Of a DNA stretch of 64,000 bases, positions 8,121 to 17,108 are shown piece by piece (position 1 is the first letter of the stretch; each line of letters opens with the position of its first letter). The notes beneath the pieces are model-generated. The model worked only from the letters and a program-made list of their open reading frames with translations. It had not been told where the DNA came from and did not search any database. Position numbers and translations under genes: made by a program. Source of the DNA: Flexistipes sinusarabici DSM 4947 (GTDB lineage Bacteria > Chrysiogenota > Deferribacteres > Deferribacterales > Flexistipitaceae); the NCBI RefSeq assembly GCF_000218625.1, contig NC_015672.1, positions 1,054,001 to 1,118,000 of the forward strand, given 5' to 3'.

Positions 8121-8642
8121 TTGAAAATTTATAAATCGAAAAAATATCTTATTTATCTTCTGACTCTTTTATTTTTAAGCAGTATATTTTTCGGCGTTTC
8201 CGTCTATCTTGATACAGGTGGAAAGTTAGGCGGAGGCAAGATATTTGTGCTGGCTTTTTTATCTTTTTTTATTCTATTTAATCTCATTACCACTTTTTTA
8301 AGAAAAGTCACAGTTGAATCCGATAAATTAACAATCAAAACACTTTTTACCAATAAAACGGTTTTTCTGGAAGATATACAGGATATAGGAGTTATAAGAT
8401 TGAAAGGCAGATACTCTGTACTTATTTATTTTGATGACGGGTTTGCTATGCTTCCTTCCACCATCAGCGGATTTAAAGAAATTGTGGATACTATAAAAAA
8501 TAGCTGCAAGAGTGAAGTAGCTGACAAACTGGACGAGCTGAATGAAAAAACCTTAAGAAAGCAGTCCGCTCTTGGAATCTCCTTTCTTCTGTTTGCTAAC
8601 ATTTTTTTGATATCTTTAGGTATTTATAATTTATTTGTTTAA
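8121..8642 (+). CDS. Small membrane protein with a PH-like cytoplasmic domain, unknown function
   Basis: Not recognised as a named family. The 173 aa start with two membrane helices (about 9-29 and 41-60). A beta-rich region follows (KVTVESDKLTIKTLF, then EDIQDIGVIR and VLIYFDDG) resembling bacterial PH domains, then a charged helix and a final membrane helix (about 150-172). The start is TTG at 8121 with GGGAG nine nt upstream; no ATG is available. The 3' end overlaps the convergent rsmI gene by 12 nt. Confidence 0.65.
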   Translation: MKIYKSKKYLIYLLTLLFLSSIFFGVSVYLDTGGKLGGGKIFVLAFLSFFILFNLITTFLRKVTVESDKLTIKTLFTNKTVFLEDIQDIGVIRLKGRYSVLIYFDDGFAMLPSTISGFKEIVDTIKNSCKSEVADKLDELNEKTLRKQSALGISFLLFANIFLISLGIYNLFV

Positions 8643-9431
8643 TAATTTGTATACTTTGTTGCGTTTAAAACCGAAAATCTGCATTATTTTAACAATATCT
8701 CTTTTACTGAACCCTTCTTTTTTTAGTTTTTCAATTTCAGAATAGTCCGGTTCCTCTTCACTTTCTCCTGAGCACGTTCTGTTGTCCATTACTATTACAA
8801 ACTCGCCTTTTAAAGTGAGATTTTCAATATCCTTTTCAGAGTTTATATAAATCATCTGCTCAAATTTTTTGGTAATTTCTCTGCACACTGCTATAGGAGG
8901 CTTAAAATACTGCAACAGAATTGATAAAGTACTTTTTAAGCGATGTGGTGACTCAAAAAGTATTATGGTTGTCTTCTCCCGTGCAAGTTCTGAAATTTCA
9001 TTTTTTCGTTTGTTGACGTTGTGATGCAAAAAACCTGAGAAGTAAAAAGAGGATGTATCAAAACCGCTCATAATAAGGGCAGGGAGTATGGCATTGGCAC
9101 CGGGCAATACTTCAAAAGGGATATTATTTTCTATCAGTCTTTTTACAAGAAATTGTCCCGGATCGGAAATACAGGGAGTACCGGCATCACTAACAATTCC
9201 TATCTTGTCACCGTCGTTTACATGTTCCAGAACCTGTTTAGTAAGCAACTTCTCATTATCTTTATGATAAGATTTTAAGGTTTTTTTAATGTTTAGATGG
9301 TTGAGAAGTTTCAAAGTGTTTCTTGTATCCTCGGCATAAATAAAATCGACATTTTTAATTATTTCTATAGCACGAAGGGTAACATCGCCGAGATTGCCTA
9401 TGGGTGTTGGAATGAAAAAAACGTTTTTCAC
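8631..9431 (-). CDS. rsmI: 16S rRNA (cytidine1402-2'-O)-methyltransferase
   Basis: RsmI methylates the ribose of C1402 in the decoding centre of 16S rRNA. The 266 aa have the tetrapyrrole-methylase fold with the family signatures FIPTPIGNLGDVTLRA at the N-terminus, YAEDTRNT near residue 33, GIVSDAGTPCISDPG near 78 and a VLPGANA motif near 108. A short HTH-like tail (KKEGFSKRDIVKIM) closes the protein, as is usual. It lies 3 nt downstream of the DUF2914 gene on the same strand. Confidence 0.95.
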   Translation of the reverse strand: MKNVFFIPTPIGNLGDVTLRAIEIIKNVDFIYAEDTRNTLKLLNHLNIKKTLKSYHKDNEKLLTKQVLEHVNDGDKIGIVSDAGTPCISDPGQFLVKRLIENNIPFEVLPGANAILPALIMSGFDTSSFYFSGFLHHNVNKRKNEISELAREKTTIILFESPHRLKSTLSILLQYFKPPIAVCREITKKFEQMIYINSEKDIENLTLKGEFVIVMDNRTCSGESEEEPDYSEIEKLKKEGFSKRDIVKIMQIFGFKRNKVYKLLNK

Positions 9432-9433
9432 GT

Positions 9434-9847
9434 TTACTTTATATTAAATTCCACAGAATCTATAAGCTCTCCGTCATTGGAGTAAACTTCCACCTTCCAG
9501 TTTCCCGCCCATTTGGGAAGTATCTTCTTAGAGCTGTAGGTTCTCCACGTAGTCGAGTTTACCTCCAGAGGAACTTCGGCAATAATATTGTCGTTGTACA
9601 GCCATACGTGAACAACTTTGGTGGGGTATTCATCTGTTTTTATTTCAGTGAAGCAGTAAAGTTTGCCCACATTATTGTCAAAGGTTTTACCGGTATTTAC
9701 CGGCTCAAGATTTTCTATATCCTTTGCGATGCTGATACGAAGTACTTCAGTTTTTGCAAATACAGTTGTGGAAAAAATCAACAGAACCAAAGTTATCAAA
9801 GATACTATTGATGCTAAACGGAAAAAAGGTGCTGATTTATTTCTCAT
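9434..9847 (-). CDS. Secreted DUF2914 protein
   Basis: A signal peptide (charged MRNKSAPFFR, hydrophobic core to about residue 31, cleavage near VFA-KTE) precedes a compact beta domain. Residues GKLYCFTEI, VVHVWLYND, TWRTYSSKKILP and WAGNWKVEV are the conserved DUF2914 strands. The domain occurs in periplasmic proteins of deltaproteobacteria and relatives; its function is not known. Located 13 nt after trxB and 2 nt before rsmI, so probably co-transcribed. Confidence 0.85.
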   Translation of the reverse strand: MRNKSAPFFRLASIVSLITLVLLIFSTTVFAKTEVLRISIAKDIENLEPVNTGKTFDNNVGKLYCFTEIKTDEYPTKVVHVWLYNDNIIAEVPLEVNSTTWRTYSSKKILPKWAGNWKVEVYSNDGELIDSVEFNIK

Positions 9848-9860
9848 GGTTTCCCTCCAA

Positions 9861-10817
9861 CTAAAAATTAGCGGTTATAAATTTTTCTGCAGATTTTGCC
9901 GCAATGGCTCCGTCGGATACCGATGTGACGATTTGTCTCAATTCTTTTTGACGCACATCACCGGCTACATATATCCCGGGCACGTTTGTTTCCATTCTCT
10001 CGTTTGCTTTTATAAAACCTGCTTCATCCATATCAATCATACCCTTGAAAATCTCAGTGTCAGCAGTCCAGCCTATAAAAACAAAAACCCCGTCTACCTT
10101 TAAATCCTTTTTTTCATTTTTAACTCTATCGTATAGAGTGAGTGATTCCAATTTATTTTCACCATTTACTTTGTCCACAACACAGTTATATATAAATTCA
10201 ACCTTATCATTTTGAAAAGCCCTCTCCTGAAGAATTTTAGCAGCTCTCAACTTGTCTCTTCTGTGTACGATATATACCTTTTTGGCAAATTTGGTCAGAT
10301 ATACCCCTTCTTCCACAGCGGAGTCTCCTCCGCCTATTACAGCTACATCTTTATCTTTGAAAAAAGCACCGTCGCAAGTGGCACAAAATGATATACCTCT
10401 GCCCAGAAATCTGTTTTCGCCTTCCACTTCAAGATGTTTCGGTTTTGCACCGGTGGCGATAATGATGGTTTTTGTTTTTATTGTGATATCTTCGTTTTCC
10501 AGATGAATATATTTATATTTACCATCGAAGTTGAATTCTTTGGGTATTGCATTTTTTACCTGGACATTGAAAGCTTTTGCGTGCTCATACATTTTCATTG
10601 ACAAATCGCCGCCCATTATCCCTTCCGGGAAACCAGGGTAATTATCCACCTGCTCTGTTAAAGCGACCTGCCCCCCCGGGAAGTTTTTCTCAAGGACGAG
10701 AGTTTTCATCATGTCTCTTGAGGCGTAAATTGCTGCAGTCAGGCCGGCAGGCCCTCCGCCTAATATGACAGTATCATATTCATCGTAAAGATCGTCCATG
10801 CTGAAAAAATCTTCCAT
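9861..10817 (-). CDS. trxB: Thioredoxin reductase
   Basis: It reduces thioredoxin with NADPH through FAD. The 318 aa show the FAD-binding GGGPAGLTAA near residue 20, the redox pair Cys145/Cys148 in FCATCDGAFF, the NADPH-binding GGGDSAVEEG near 163 and the C-terminal GIYVAGDVR motif that contacts FAD. The N-terminus is about 12 residues longer than usual; AAGGAGTTC just upstream of the ATG supports the start used. The stop is followed after 13 nt by the DUF2914 gene. Confidence 0.95.
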   Translation of the reverse strand: MEDFFSMDDLYDEYDTVILGGGPAGLTAAIYASRDMMKTLVLEKNFPGGQVALTEQVDNYPGFPEGIMGGDLSMKMYEHAKAFNVQVKNAIPKEFNFDGKYKYIHLENEDITIKTKTIIIATGAKPKHLEVEGENRFLGRGISFCATCDGAFFKDKDVAVIGGGDSAVEEGVYLTKFAKKVYIVHRRDKLRAAKILQERAFQNDKVEFIYNCVVDKVNGENKLESLTLYDRVKNEKKDLKVDGVFVFIGWTADTEIFKGMIDMDEAGFIKANERMETNVPGIYVAGDVRQKELRQIVTSVSDGAIAAKSAEKFITANF

Positions 10818-10966
10818 TTAGAACTCCTTAAGTAATTCAATCGAAATCTGATAATACTTATCGGGAAAATAGATTGATCCCGAATATCGCACTCATTTTG
10901 ATAACATCCTATATTAATAAATTTCTTATTATTTTCAACAATTTTTATATATTAATATATGCCTGT

Positions 10967-11227
10967 TTACCATATGTCCGAATCGACTTTTCCGCCGTAT
11001 TTGGCAATAAGGATATCGATAAGTGTCTTGTCAAATATTTTTTTATCGATAACGTCTGTATTGACCCTTTCTTCAAAAAGCTTTCTTCCCATTTGTATAT
11101 CTTCATCCAATATTTCAAAAATATTATCGCTTTTTATCCCTTCTTCCACTTTCGATTTGTTGTATAAAACGATATCGGTTATTATTGTTCTGGCAAATCT
11201 TTTGGCTTTGGAAATATCTTCAATCAT
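10967..11227 (-). CDS. Conserved 86-aa protein, unknown function
   Basis: No named family. The sequence is helical and highly charged: KRFARTIITDIVLYN, then VEEGI and GRKLFEERV. The same pattern forms the C-terminal tail of larger zinc-ribbon or TPR proteins in deltaproteobacteria, from memory, so this looks like a free-standing version. It overlaps the nadC stop by 8 nt and is the last gene before a 149-nt gap ahead of trxB. Confidence 0.7.
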   Translation of the reverse strand: MIEDISKAKRFARTIITDIVLYNKSKVEEGIKSDNIFEILDEDIQMGRKLFEERVNTDVIDKKIFDKTLIDILIAKYGGKVDSDIW

Positions 11228-12065
11228 TGGTTTCTCCGATTTTAAGGCTTATATCGATATTACCTGAGCTGTGTGTAAGTGCACCCACTGAAATATAATC
11301 AATATCATACTTTTTAAGACCGTCGATCTCCTTCAGGGTTATTCCGCCGGATATTTCTATTTTAGCTCTTTTATTAACAATTTTGCAAGCTTCAATAATA
11401 TCTTCCCTTTTAAAATTATCCAGCATCACAATATCAGCACCTGCTTTGACAGCTTGCTGTAATTCAGTCAAATTTCTGATTTCCACCTCTATTTTAACAG
11501 TGGAAGGGATACTTTCTTTTGCATTTTTTACCGCTTCAAAGATACTGCCGGCTGCATCAATATGATTATCCTTTATCAGTACTCCGTCAAACAGACCAAA
11601 ACGGTGATTAGCTCCTCCGCCAATCTTTACCGCATATTTCTCCAATACTCTGTGCCCGGGGGTTGTTTTTCTTGTATCAAGTATCTTTATATCAGAATTT
11701 TTCAGACATGCGGTATATCTGCGGGTATTAGTGGCTATTCCGGACAAGCGCTGAAGGAAGTTGAGGGCTGTTCTCTCACCGGTGAGAATTGATGAAACAG
11801 TTCCTGTGACTTCGCCAAAGTATGTATTTTGCTGAATTTTGTCTCCGTCTTTGAAGTGAAAAGTGGTTTCTATATTGCTGTTCATGTTTGAGAAAACCTT
11901 TTTTACAACTTCCGTGCCGCATAAAACCATATCTTCTTTAGCGAGAAAATGGAATCTGCCTGTATTATTCTCCTTAAATATCGATTCTGTTGTAATGTCT
12001 CCGTGCCCAATATCTTCCAGGAGTGCAAGTTCAATAAGTTTATCTACAAGATAATTTTTCAGCAT
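11220..12065 (-). CDS. nadC: Nicotinate-nucleotide pyrophosphorylase (quinolinate phosphoribosyltransferase)
   Basis: NadC joins quinolinate and PRPP to give nicotinate mononucleotide, CO2 and pyrophosphate in NAD synthesis. The 281 aa match the family. Visible landmarks are EDIGHGDITTES at the N-terminus, GERTALNFLQRLSGIAT near 94-110, the substrate-binding DTRKTTPG and HRFGLFDGVLIKDNH motifs, and the EVEIRN and EISGGI strands of the barrel. It overlaps valS at its start (7 nt) and the 86-aa gene at its end. Confidence 0.96.
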   Translation of the reverse strand: MLKNYLVDKLIELALLEDIGHGDITTESIFKENNTGRFHFLAKEDMVLCGTEVVKKVFSNMNSNIETTFHFKDGDKIQQNTYFGEVTGTVSSILTGERTALNFLQRLSGIATNTRRYTACLKNSDIKILDTRKTTPGHRVLEKYAVKIGGGANHRFGLFDGVLIKDNHIDAAGSIFEAVKNAKESIPSTVKIEVEIRNLTELQQAVKAGADIVMLDNFKREDIIEACKIVNKRAKIEISGGITLKEIDGLKKYDIDYISVGALTHSSGNIDISLKIGETND

Positions 12066-14689
12066 AGCTCTTCCAGCCTTTTGATGGATTCATCTATTTT
12101 TGATAATACCTCCCTGGATTTTTCAAATTTTTCTGTATCTTTTCTGATAACCTCACGGGGGGCTTTCTCCAGGTAATTTTCATTTTTTAATTTTTTGCCG
12201 TACAATTCATAATCTTTAAGGGCTGATTTTCTGTCCTTCTGCAACCTAGCAATTTCCTCAGCTATATCTACAATCCCTTCTATGGGTACATAAATAATAA
12301 ACCCTGAGGAAACATTTGTTGCTGATTTTTCTATCTCTTTATCGGTGAACTCTAACAGTTCAAGTCTGGAAAGTTTTTTAATGTTTTTTTCATTATTTTT
12401 TACTGCGTTTATTATTTTTTTGTCACCGGTTTTTATGTATGCCTTTATCATCGATTTGGGTGGTATGTTGTATTCACCCCTTATATTTCTGATGGAACTT
12501 ATGATAGAGATAACGGTCTCTATTTCACTGTTTTCAGTATCGAATGAAAAATTCAGAGCCGGAAAATCCATGTTAAGGAGATTGGCATTATCATCAATCA
12601 TTTTGTAGATATATTCTGTAACAAAAGGCATAAAGGGGTGGAGTATAATGAGTGAGTTTTTGAGTATAAAAAATGCAGCTTTCAGAGCGGGTTCTTTTTT
12701 CTCTTTGTCGAATATCCTGTTTTTTATTAATTCGAGGTACCAGTCACAAAATGTGTGCCAGAAAAATTTGTATATTTCACCGGCGGCTTCATTAAAATCG
12801 TATGTTTTGATATTGGATGAGACGTTGTCTGCAGTTATTTTTAACTGATGAAGGATCCATTTGTCTTCTGCTTCGAGTTTTGAAAAATCAGGTTCTCCAA
12901 TATTATAATCCGAAGGCATATTCATAAGAATAAATCTTGAGGCGTTCCATATTTTGTTTACAAAATTTCTATAACCTTCCACTCGCTCTTTCGATAATTT
13001 TATATCTCTGCCCTGGGCAGCAAGAGCTGCAAGTGTAAATCTGAATGCATCAGCCCCGTATTCGTCTATAACTGTGAGAGGGTCGATTACATTACCTTTT
13101 GATTTACTCATCTTTTGACCGTCTTCATCTCTTACCAGTGCATGAATGTAAACTTCTCTGAACGGCACATCATTCATAAATTTGGTTCCCATCATAATCA
13201 TGCGAGCAACCCAGAAAAAAAGTATATCAAAGCCGGTTACAAGGCAGCTGGTTGGATAAAATTTTTCAAGTGTTTTTGTTTTTTCCGGCCATCCCATTGT
13301 TGAAAACGGCCAGAGAGCAGAAGAAAACCATGTGTCAAGGACATCGGTCTCCTGAGAAAGCTCTGTCGAAGAACACTTTTCACATTGTGAAGGATCTTCC
13401 ATAGCAACATTGATATGCCCGCAGCTCTCACAGTAAAATGCAGGAATCCTGTGCCCCCACCATATTTGTCTGGATATGCACCAATCTCTTATATTATACA
13501 TCCACTCGTAGTAGGTTTTCTCCCAGTTTTCAGGGACTATCTTTATTTCATTATTTTTGACCACCTCTATTGCTTTTTCAGCCAGAGGATGTACTTTAAC
13601 GAACCATTGCATTGAGATCCTCGGTTCAACGACGGTTTTACACCGGTAACAGTGACCTATACTGTGAATATGTTTTTCTTTTTTCACCAGACGGTTCTGC
13701 TTTTCCAGTTCTGACACAATCTCTTTCCTTGCTTCAAATCGCTCTTTTCCTTTATATACAGAACCGTTTTCATTAATATATCCGGAGTCATCCATCATGT
13801 TTATTTCTTTTAAACCGTGTTTTCTTCCTATATCAAAATCGTTGGGATCATGGGCTGGCGTTATTTTTAAAGCCCCGGTTCCGAACTCCATGTCCACGTA
13901 TTCATCTCCCACAATGGGCATTTCCCTTCCTATAATAGGCAATATTGCCGTTTTACCAATAAGGTGGCTGTATCTTTCATCATTAGGGTTTACTGCCACA
14001 CCTGAATCACCGAGCATGGTTTCAGGTCTGGTGGTTGCTATAAGAAGTTTCTCCCCCGTTTCTTTAACATCATAATTGATGTAATAAAGAGCACCTTCTT
14101 TTTCTTCGTGTTCAACTTCTAAATCGCTTAGCGCAGTATGGCAGCGTGGGCACCAGTTGATAATATAGTTGGATCTGTAGATAAGCCCTTCATTATAAAG
14201 GGTTACAAAAACCTTTCTCACTGCCCGGGAAAGACCTTTATCCATTGTAAAACGTTCCCTTTCCCAGTCACAGGATGCACCCAGCCTTTTTAACTGATTT
14301 ATTATCTGACCTCCGGATTCCTCTCTCCACTGCCAGACTTTTTCTATAAATTTTTCCCTGCCGATTTCGTGCCTTGATATATTTTTTTCGGCTAACTGTT
14401 TTTCAACAACATTTTGAGTTGCAATACCAGCATGATCTGTTCCCGGCATCCAAAGAGTTTCATATCCGTTAAGTTTGTAAAATCTGATCAGAATATCCTG
14501 CAGGGTATTATTGAGAGCGTGCCCCATATGCAAAGAGCCTGTCACGTTTGGAGGGGGGATAACTATAGAGTAGGGTGGTTTTGAAGAATTTTCGTCAGCA
14601 TGAAAAATATTTTTTTCAAGCCATTCATCATAAATCTTCTTCTCATATTCGTTTGGTTTTATTCTTGTGGGTAACTCATGATTACTCAT
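12059..14689 (-). CDS. valS: Valyl-tRNA synthetase
   Basis: A class I synthetase of 876 aa. The HIGH-type motif is HMGH at 54-57 (within VTGSLHMGHALN), the KMSKS loop lies near residue 530, and the editing domain between them contains TTRPETMLGDSG and the HDPNDFDIG motif. The C-terminus has the valine-specific coiled-coil arm (EEIARLQKDRKSALKDYE onward). Strong ribosome site AAGGAG just upstream of ATG at 14689, overlapping the stop of a possible tiny upstream reading frame. Confidence 0.98.
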   Translation of the reverse strand: MSNHELPTRIKPNEYEKKIYDEWLEKNIFHADENSSKPPYSIVIPPPNVTGSLHMGHALNNTLQDILIRFYKLNGYETLWMPGTDHAGIATQNVVEKQLAEKNISRHEIGREKFIEKVWQWREESGGQIINQLKRLGASCDWERERFTMDKGLSRAVRKVFVTLYNEGLIYRSNYIINWCPRCHTALSDLEVEHEEKEGALYYINYDVKETGEKLLIATTRPETMLGDSGVAVNPNDERYSHLIGKTAILPIIGREMPIVGDEYVDMEFGTGALKITPAHDPNDFDIGRKHGLKEINMMDDSGYINENGSVYKGKERFEARKEIVSELEKQNRLVKKEKHIHSIGHCYRCKTVVEPRISMQWFVKVHPLAEKAIEVVKNNEIKIVPENWEKTYYEWMYNIRDWCISRQIWWGHRIPAFYCESCGHINVAMEDPSQCEKCSSTELSQETDVLDTWFSSALWPFSTMGWPEKTKTLEKFYPTSCLVTGFDILFFWVARMIMMGTKFMNDVPFREVYIHALVRDEDGQKMSKSKGNVIDPLTVIDEYGADAFRFTLAALAAQGRDIKLSKERVEGYRNFVNKIWNASRFILMNMPSDYNIGEPDFSKLEAEDKWILHQLKITADNVSSNIKTYDFNEAAGEIYKFFWHTFCDWYLELIKNRIFDKEKKEPALKAAFFILKNSLIILHPFMPFVTEYIYKMIDDNANLLNMDFPALNFSFDTENSEIETVISIISSIRNIRGEYNIPPKSMIKAYIKTGDKKIINAVKNNEKNIKKLSRLELLEFTDKEIEKSATNVSSGFIIYVPIEGIVDIAEEIARLQKDRKSALKDYELYGKKLKNENYLEKAPREVIRKDTEKFEKSREVLSKIDESIKRLEELC

Positions 14690-14698
14690 TCCCTCTCC

Positions 14699-14866
14699 TT
14701 ATGAAAGTTTACTTTTGTCTATGATACAACTGCTTATTCTCTCTGATAAAACAGTATTAAGCTTGGATAATTTGTTCTCTATGATACTGAGTTTATATGT
14801 GAGTATCAAATCATTTTTTTCAGCCTTCTCTGAATTAAGCCTGCAGGAAATCCTCCAGCAAATCAA
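14699..14866 (-). CDS. Possible 55-aa small protein between CPXCG gene and valS
   Basis: An open frame fills the gap exactly. TTG at 14866 overlaps the TGA of the CPXCG gene, and its TAA (14699-14701) runs into the valS ribosome site. The last 35 residues are amphipathic and look helical (LSIIENKLSKLNTVLSERI). There is no ATG and only a weak ribosome site, and I recognise no family. It may be chance. Confidence 0.25.
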   Translation of the reverse strand: MICWRISCRLNSEKAEKNDLILTYKLSIIENKLSKLNTVLSERISSCIIDKSKLS

Positions 14867-15075
14867 CTCCAGAACCCGTCTTCGTTTTCATCCGAATCCT
14901 CCAGAATGTCACCCATCAAGTCTTCATCCCTTAACACAATTTTGTCAAAAACTTCGGCACAATCCTGACATTCATAGTGATAAATTATCCAAAGGTCGTC
15001 ATCCACCACTATTTCAGTGGGATCCAGTTCTTCCAGATTTTTTTCCCCGCAATAAGGGCAAAAAAGAGGCTCCAT
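14863..15075 (-). CDS. CPXCG-motif cysteine-rich protein
   Basis: The 70-aa protein has an N-terminal CPYCG knuckle and a second CQDC pair about 30 residues later, a four-Cys zinc site, followed by an acidic tail (DILEDSDENEDG). This fits the Cys_rich_CPXG family, of unknown function. ATG at 15075 with AAGGAGT five nt upstream is chosen over a TTG at 15099. The 115-nt gap ahead of it holds only AT-rich sequence with a TTCAATATTCAACATTCAGC simple repeat. Confidence 0.85.
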   Translation of the reverse strand: MEPLFCPYCGEKNLEELDPTEIVVDDDLWIIYHYECQDCAEVFDKIVLRDEDLMGDILEDSDENEDGFWS

Positions 15076-15190
15076 AAATAACTCCTTGTTTTGGTTCAAT
15101 ATTCAACATTCAGCATTCGAGGTTTTTGCAACTATTTCTGCTAACAGTGCCCTCATTCGTAGACTGACAGGTTAACTACCCCAAATACCT

Positions 15191-15613
15191 TTAAAAAATT
15201 TCTATAAAATACTTCCTTTTACCATTTTCCATCTGCTTTATATTAATCGTGATAAAATTATCCAAAAAGCTTCCAATGTCAAATTTTTCTGCCCATTCGA
15301 TAAAAATGGTACCGGGATACTCTATATATTCGAAAAATCCGGTCATTTCAAGCTCATCGATAGATTCTATTCTGTATAAATCAAAATGGTAGATTGGATT
15401 TGCTGTTGTTTCATATTTCTGCATGATTGTGAATGTAGGACTTGAGACAGTATAGTTTGAACAGACGGCTTCAGCAAATTTTTTAACAAATGTTGTTTTG
15501 CCTGCTCCCAATTCTCCGTTGAGTAAAATAATATTATCGAGGAGTTTATCTTTATATTTCTCTACAATTTCTGATAACTCATTTATATCATTAGTTGTTT
15601 CTGTATAACTCAT
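15191..15613 (-). CDS. tsaE: tRNA threonylcarbamoyladenosine biosynthesis ATPase TsaE
   Basis: TsaE is the ATPase that drives cycling of the TsaB-TsaD complex making t6A37 on ANN-decoding tRNAs. The 140 aa contain the Walker A GELGAGKTTF near residue 33, SSPTFT (switch I region), the FDLYRIES segment and the FIEWAEKF motif. The start overlaps nnr by 23 nt. TsaB and TsaD are not in the window. Confidence 0.95.
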   Translation of the reverse strand: MSYTETTNDINELSEIVEKYKDKLLDNIILLNGELGAGKTTFVKKFAEAVCSNYTVSSPTFTIMQKYETTANPIYHFDLYRIESIDELEMTGFFEYIEYPGTIFIEWAEKFDIGSFLDNFITINIKQMENGKRKYFIEIF

Positions 15614-17108
15614 TTATTTCTATCCAGAGATTATCTATTAAGTCTGATACAAGTATTGTTCTTTCATTGTAAATATTTGTTAAATGCTCGGCAGTTTTGC
15701 CCAGAATCCATACACCGTAAACAGCTGAGTTTTTAAAAGTGCAGTTCTGGCTTACAAAAGAAGTTATTAATCCTGTCAGACAGTCTCCGCTTCCACCTTT
15801 TGCCAGAGCCGGGGTACCGGTGTTCAACACAAAAATTGTTCCATCCGGAATACCGATAATTGTGTCAGCACTCTTTAGAACGGTAACGATGCCGTAATTA
15901 GTGGAAAATTCGCGTACCAACTCTAATTTGTTATTTATCACTTCTTCGTTGGTTTTGTTAACGATTCGTGCGAATTCACCGATATGTGGTGTGATTATGC
16001 TTCTGAACCTTAGTTTTTCAAAATCATTTTGGTCGAGTCCGTATAAGCCGTCTGCATCAATCACCAGAGGCAGGTTTGTAGCTGCGATTATCTGCTTTAT
16101 AAATTCTATAGTTTTATCGTTTCTGCCCATCCCCGGACCTATTGCGGCAACAGTTTTGTCATTTATAAACTCAGTTACATCTTTTGCATCATTTTCCCTG
16201 AAATAATCGCCACTGCCGGCAGGAAAACTCATGACTTCAGGATTCCCCAGTTCTGCTGCAAGATTCAGAGCAGAAGGAATAACGGTTGTTGTGAGACCGG
16301 CACCGGCTTTTGCACATGATTTTGAGGCCATAAGAGCGGCTCCCGTTTTTCCTGCTGAGCCTCCTATTATAACTGCATGGCCGAATTTTCCTTTATGGCT
16401 GTCGGACTCTCTTTTGTTGAGTTTTTCAATATTATTTTCAGTAATTTCATATATATAAGGTTTTACACTTGCCACGGCAAAGTCCGGTATCGATATGTCC
16501 ACAACTTCAACTTTACCGCAGAATTTTTTAGCCGGATAAATTTTATGAGGGATTTTGGCTCTGCACATTGTAACAGTAACATCTGCGCGGAAACATTCAC
16601 CGATGACTGCATTGGTATTACCTGCCAGGCCGGAAGGCATGTCAATGGCTATTTTAAATCCGGGAAGTTCGTTTAATTTTTTTATCAGCGACTTATATTT
16701 CCCCTCAACCGGTCTGGTCAAACCTGTGCCGAAGATGGAGTCCACAATAATATCATAATCTTCAAGCAGTTTGTCTTCAAAGGCATTAAAGATGCGAACT
16801 GGATAATATTGCAGTATATTGTAGTTTAAAAGGGGGTCTCCTTTAAGTTTTTCCGGGGGTGATGTTAAATATAAATCAATCTTGTAACCGGCGTTATAAC
16901 ACTTTCTGGCCAAAGTAATACCGTCTCCCCCGTTGTTGCCGGAGCCTGCGAAGACAGCTATTTTATCTTTTTTTACATCAAGGTTTTTAATGATTTCCGC
17001 AATTCCCGATGCAGCGTTTTCCATTAAAACAGTGGAGGGGATACCTATCTTTTCAATAGTATATTTGTCGGCGCTTGCCATTTGAACGGAATCTAAAATT
17101 TCCATCAT
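15591..17108 (-). CDS. nnr: Bifunctional NAD(P)H-hydrate epimerase / ADP-dependent dehydratase
   Basis: Repairs damaged NAD(P)H. The N-terminal half (about 1-215) is the epimerase domain with VFAGSGNNGGDG near 53-64 and SIFGTGL near 125. The C-terminal half (about 225-505) is the ribokinase-like dehydratase with KFGHAVIIGGS, AIGPGMGRN, DADGLYGL and the catalytic KGGSGDCLTG. Length 505 aa is normal for the fusion. It overlaps both neighbours (tsaE by 23 nt, heptose kinase by 4 nt). Confidence 0.96.
   Translation of the reverse strand: MMEILDSVQMASADKYTIEKIGIPSTVLMENAASGIAEIIKNLDVKKDKIAVFAGSGNNGGDGITLARKCYNAGYKIDLYLTSPPEKLKGDPLLNYNILQYYPVRIFNAFEDKLLEDYDIIVDSIFGTGLTRPVEGKYKSLIKKLNELPGFKIAIDMPSGLAGNTNAVIGECFRADVTVTMCRAKIPHKIYPAKKFCGKVEVVDISIPDFAVASVKPYIYEITENNIEKLNKRESDSHKGKFGHAVIIGGSAGKTGAALMASKSCAKAGAGLTTTVIPSALNLAAELGNPEVMSFPAGSGDYFRENDAKDVTEFINDKTVAAIGPGMGRNDKTIEFIKQIIAATNLPLVIDADGLYGLDQNDFEKLRFRSIITPHIGEFARIVNKTNEEVINNKLELVREFSTNYGIVTVLKSADTIIGIPDGTIFVLNTGTPALAKGGSGDCLTGLITSFVSQNCTFKNSAVYGVWILGKTAEHLTNIYNERTILVSDLIDNLWIEINELYRNN

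Noticed and set aside
14715..15077. 120-codon plus-strand frame
   Set aside because: It lies antisense to the CPXCG gene, whose cysteine motifs and ribosome site are clear.
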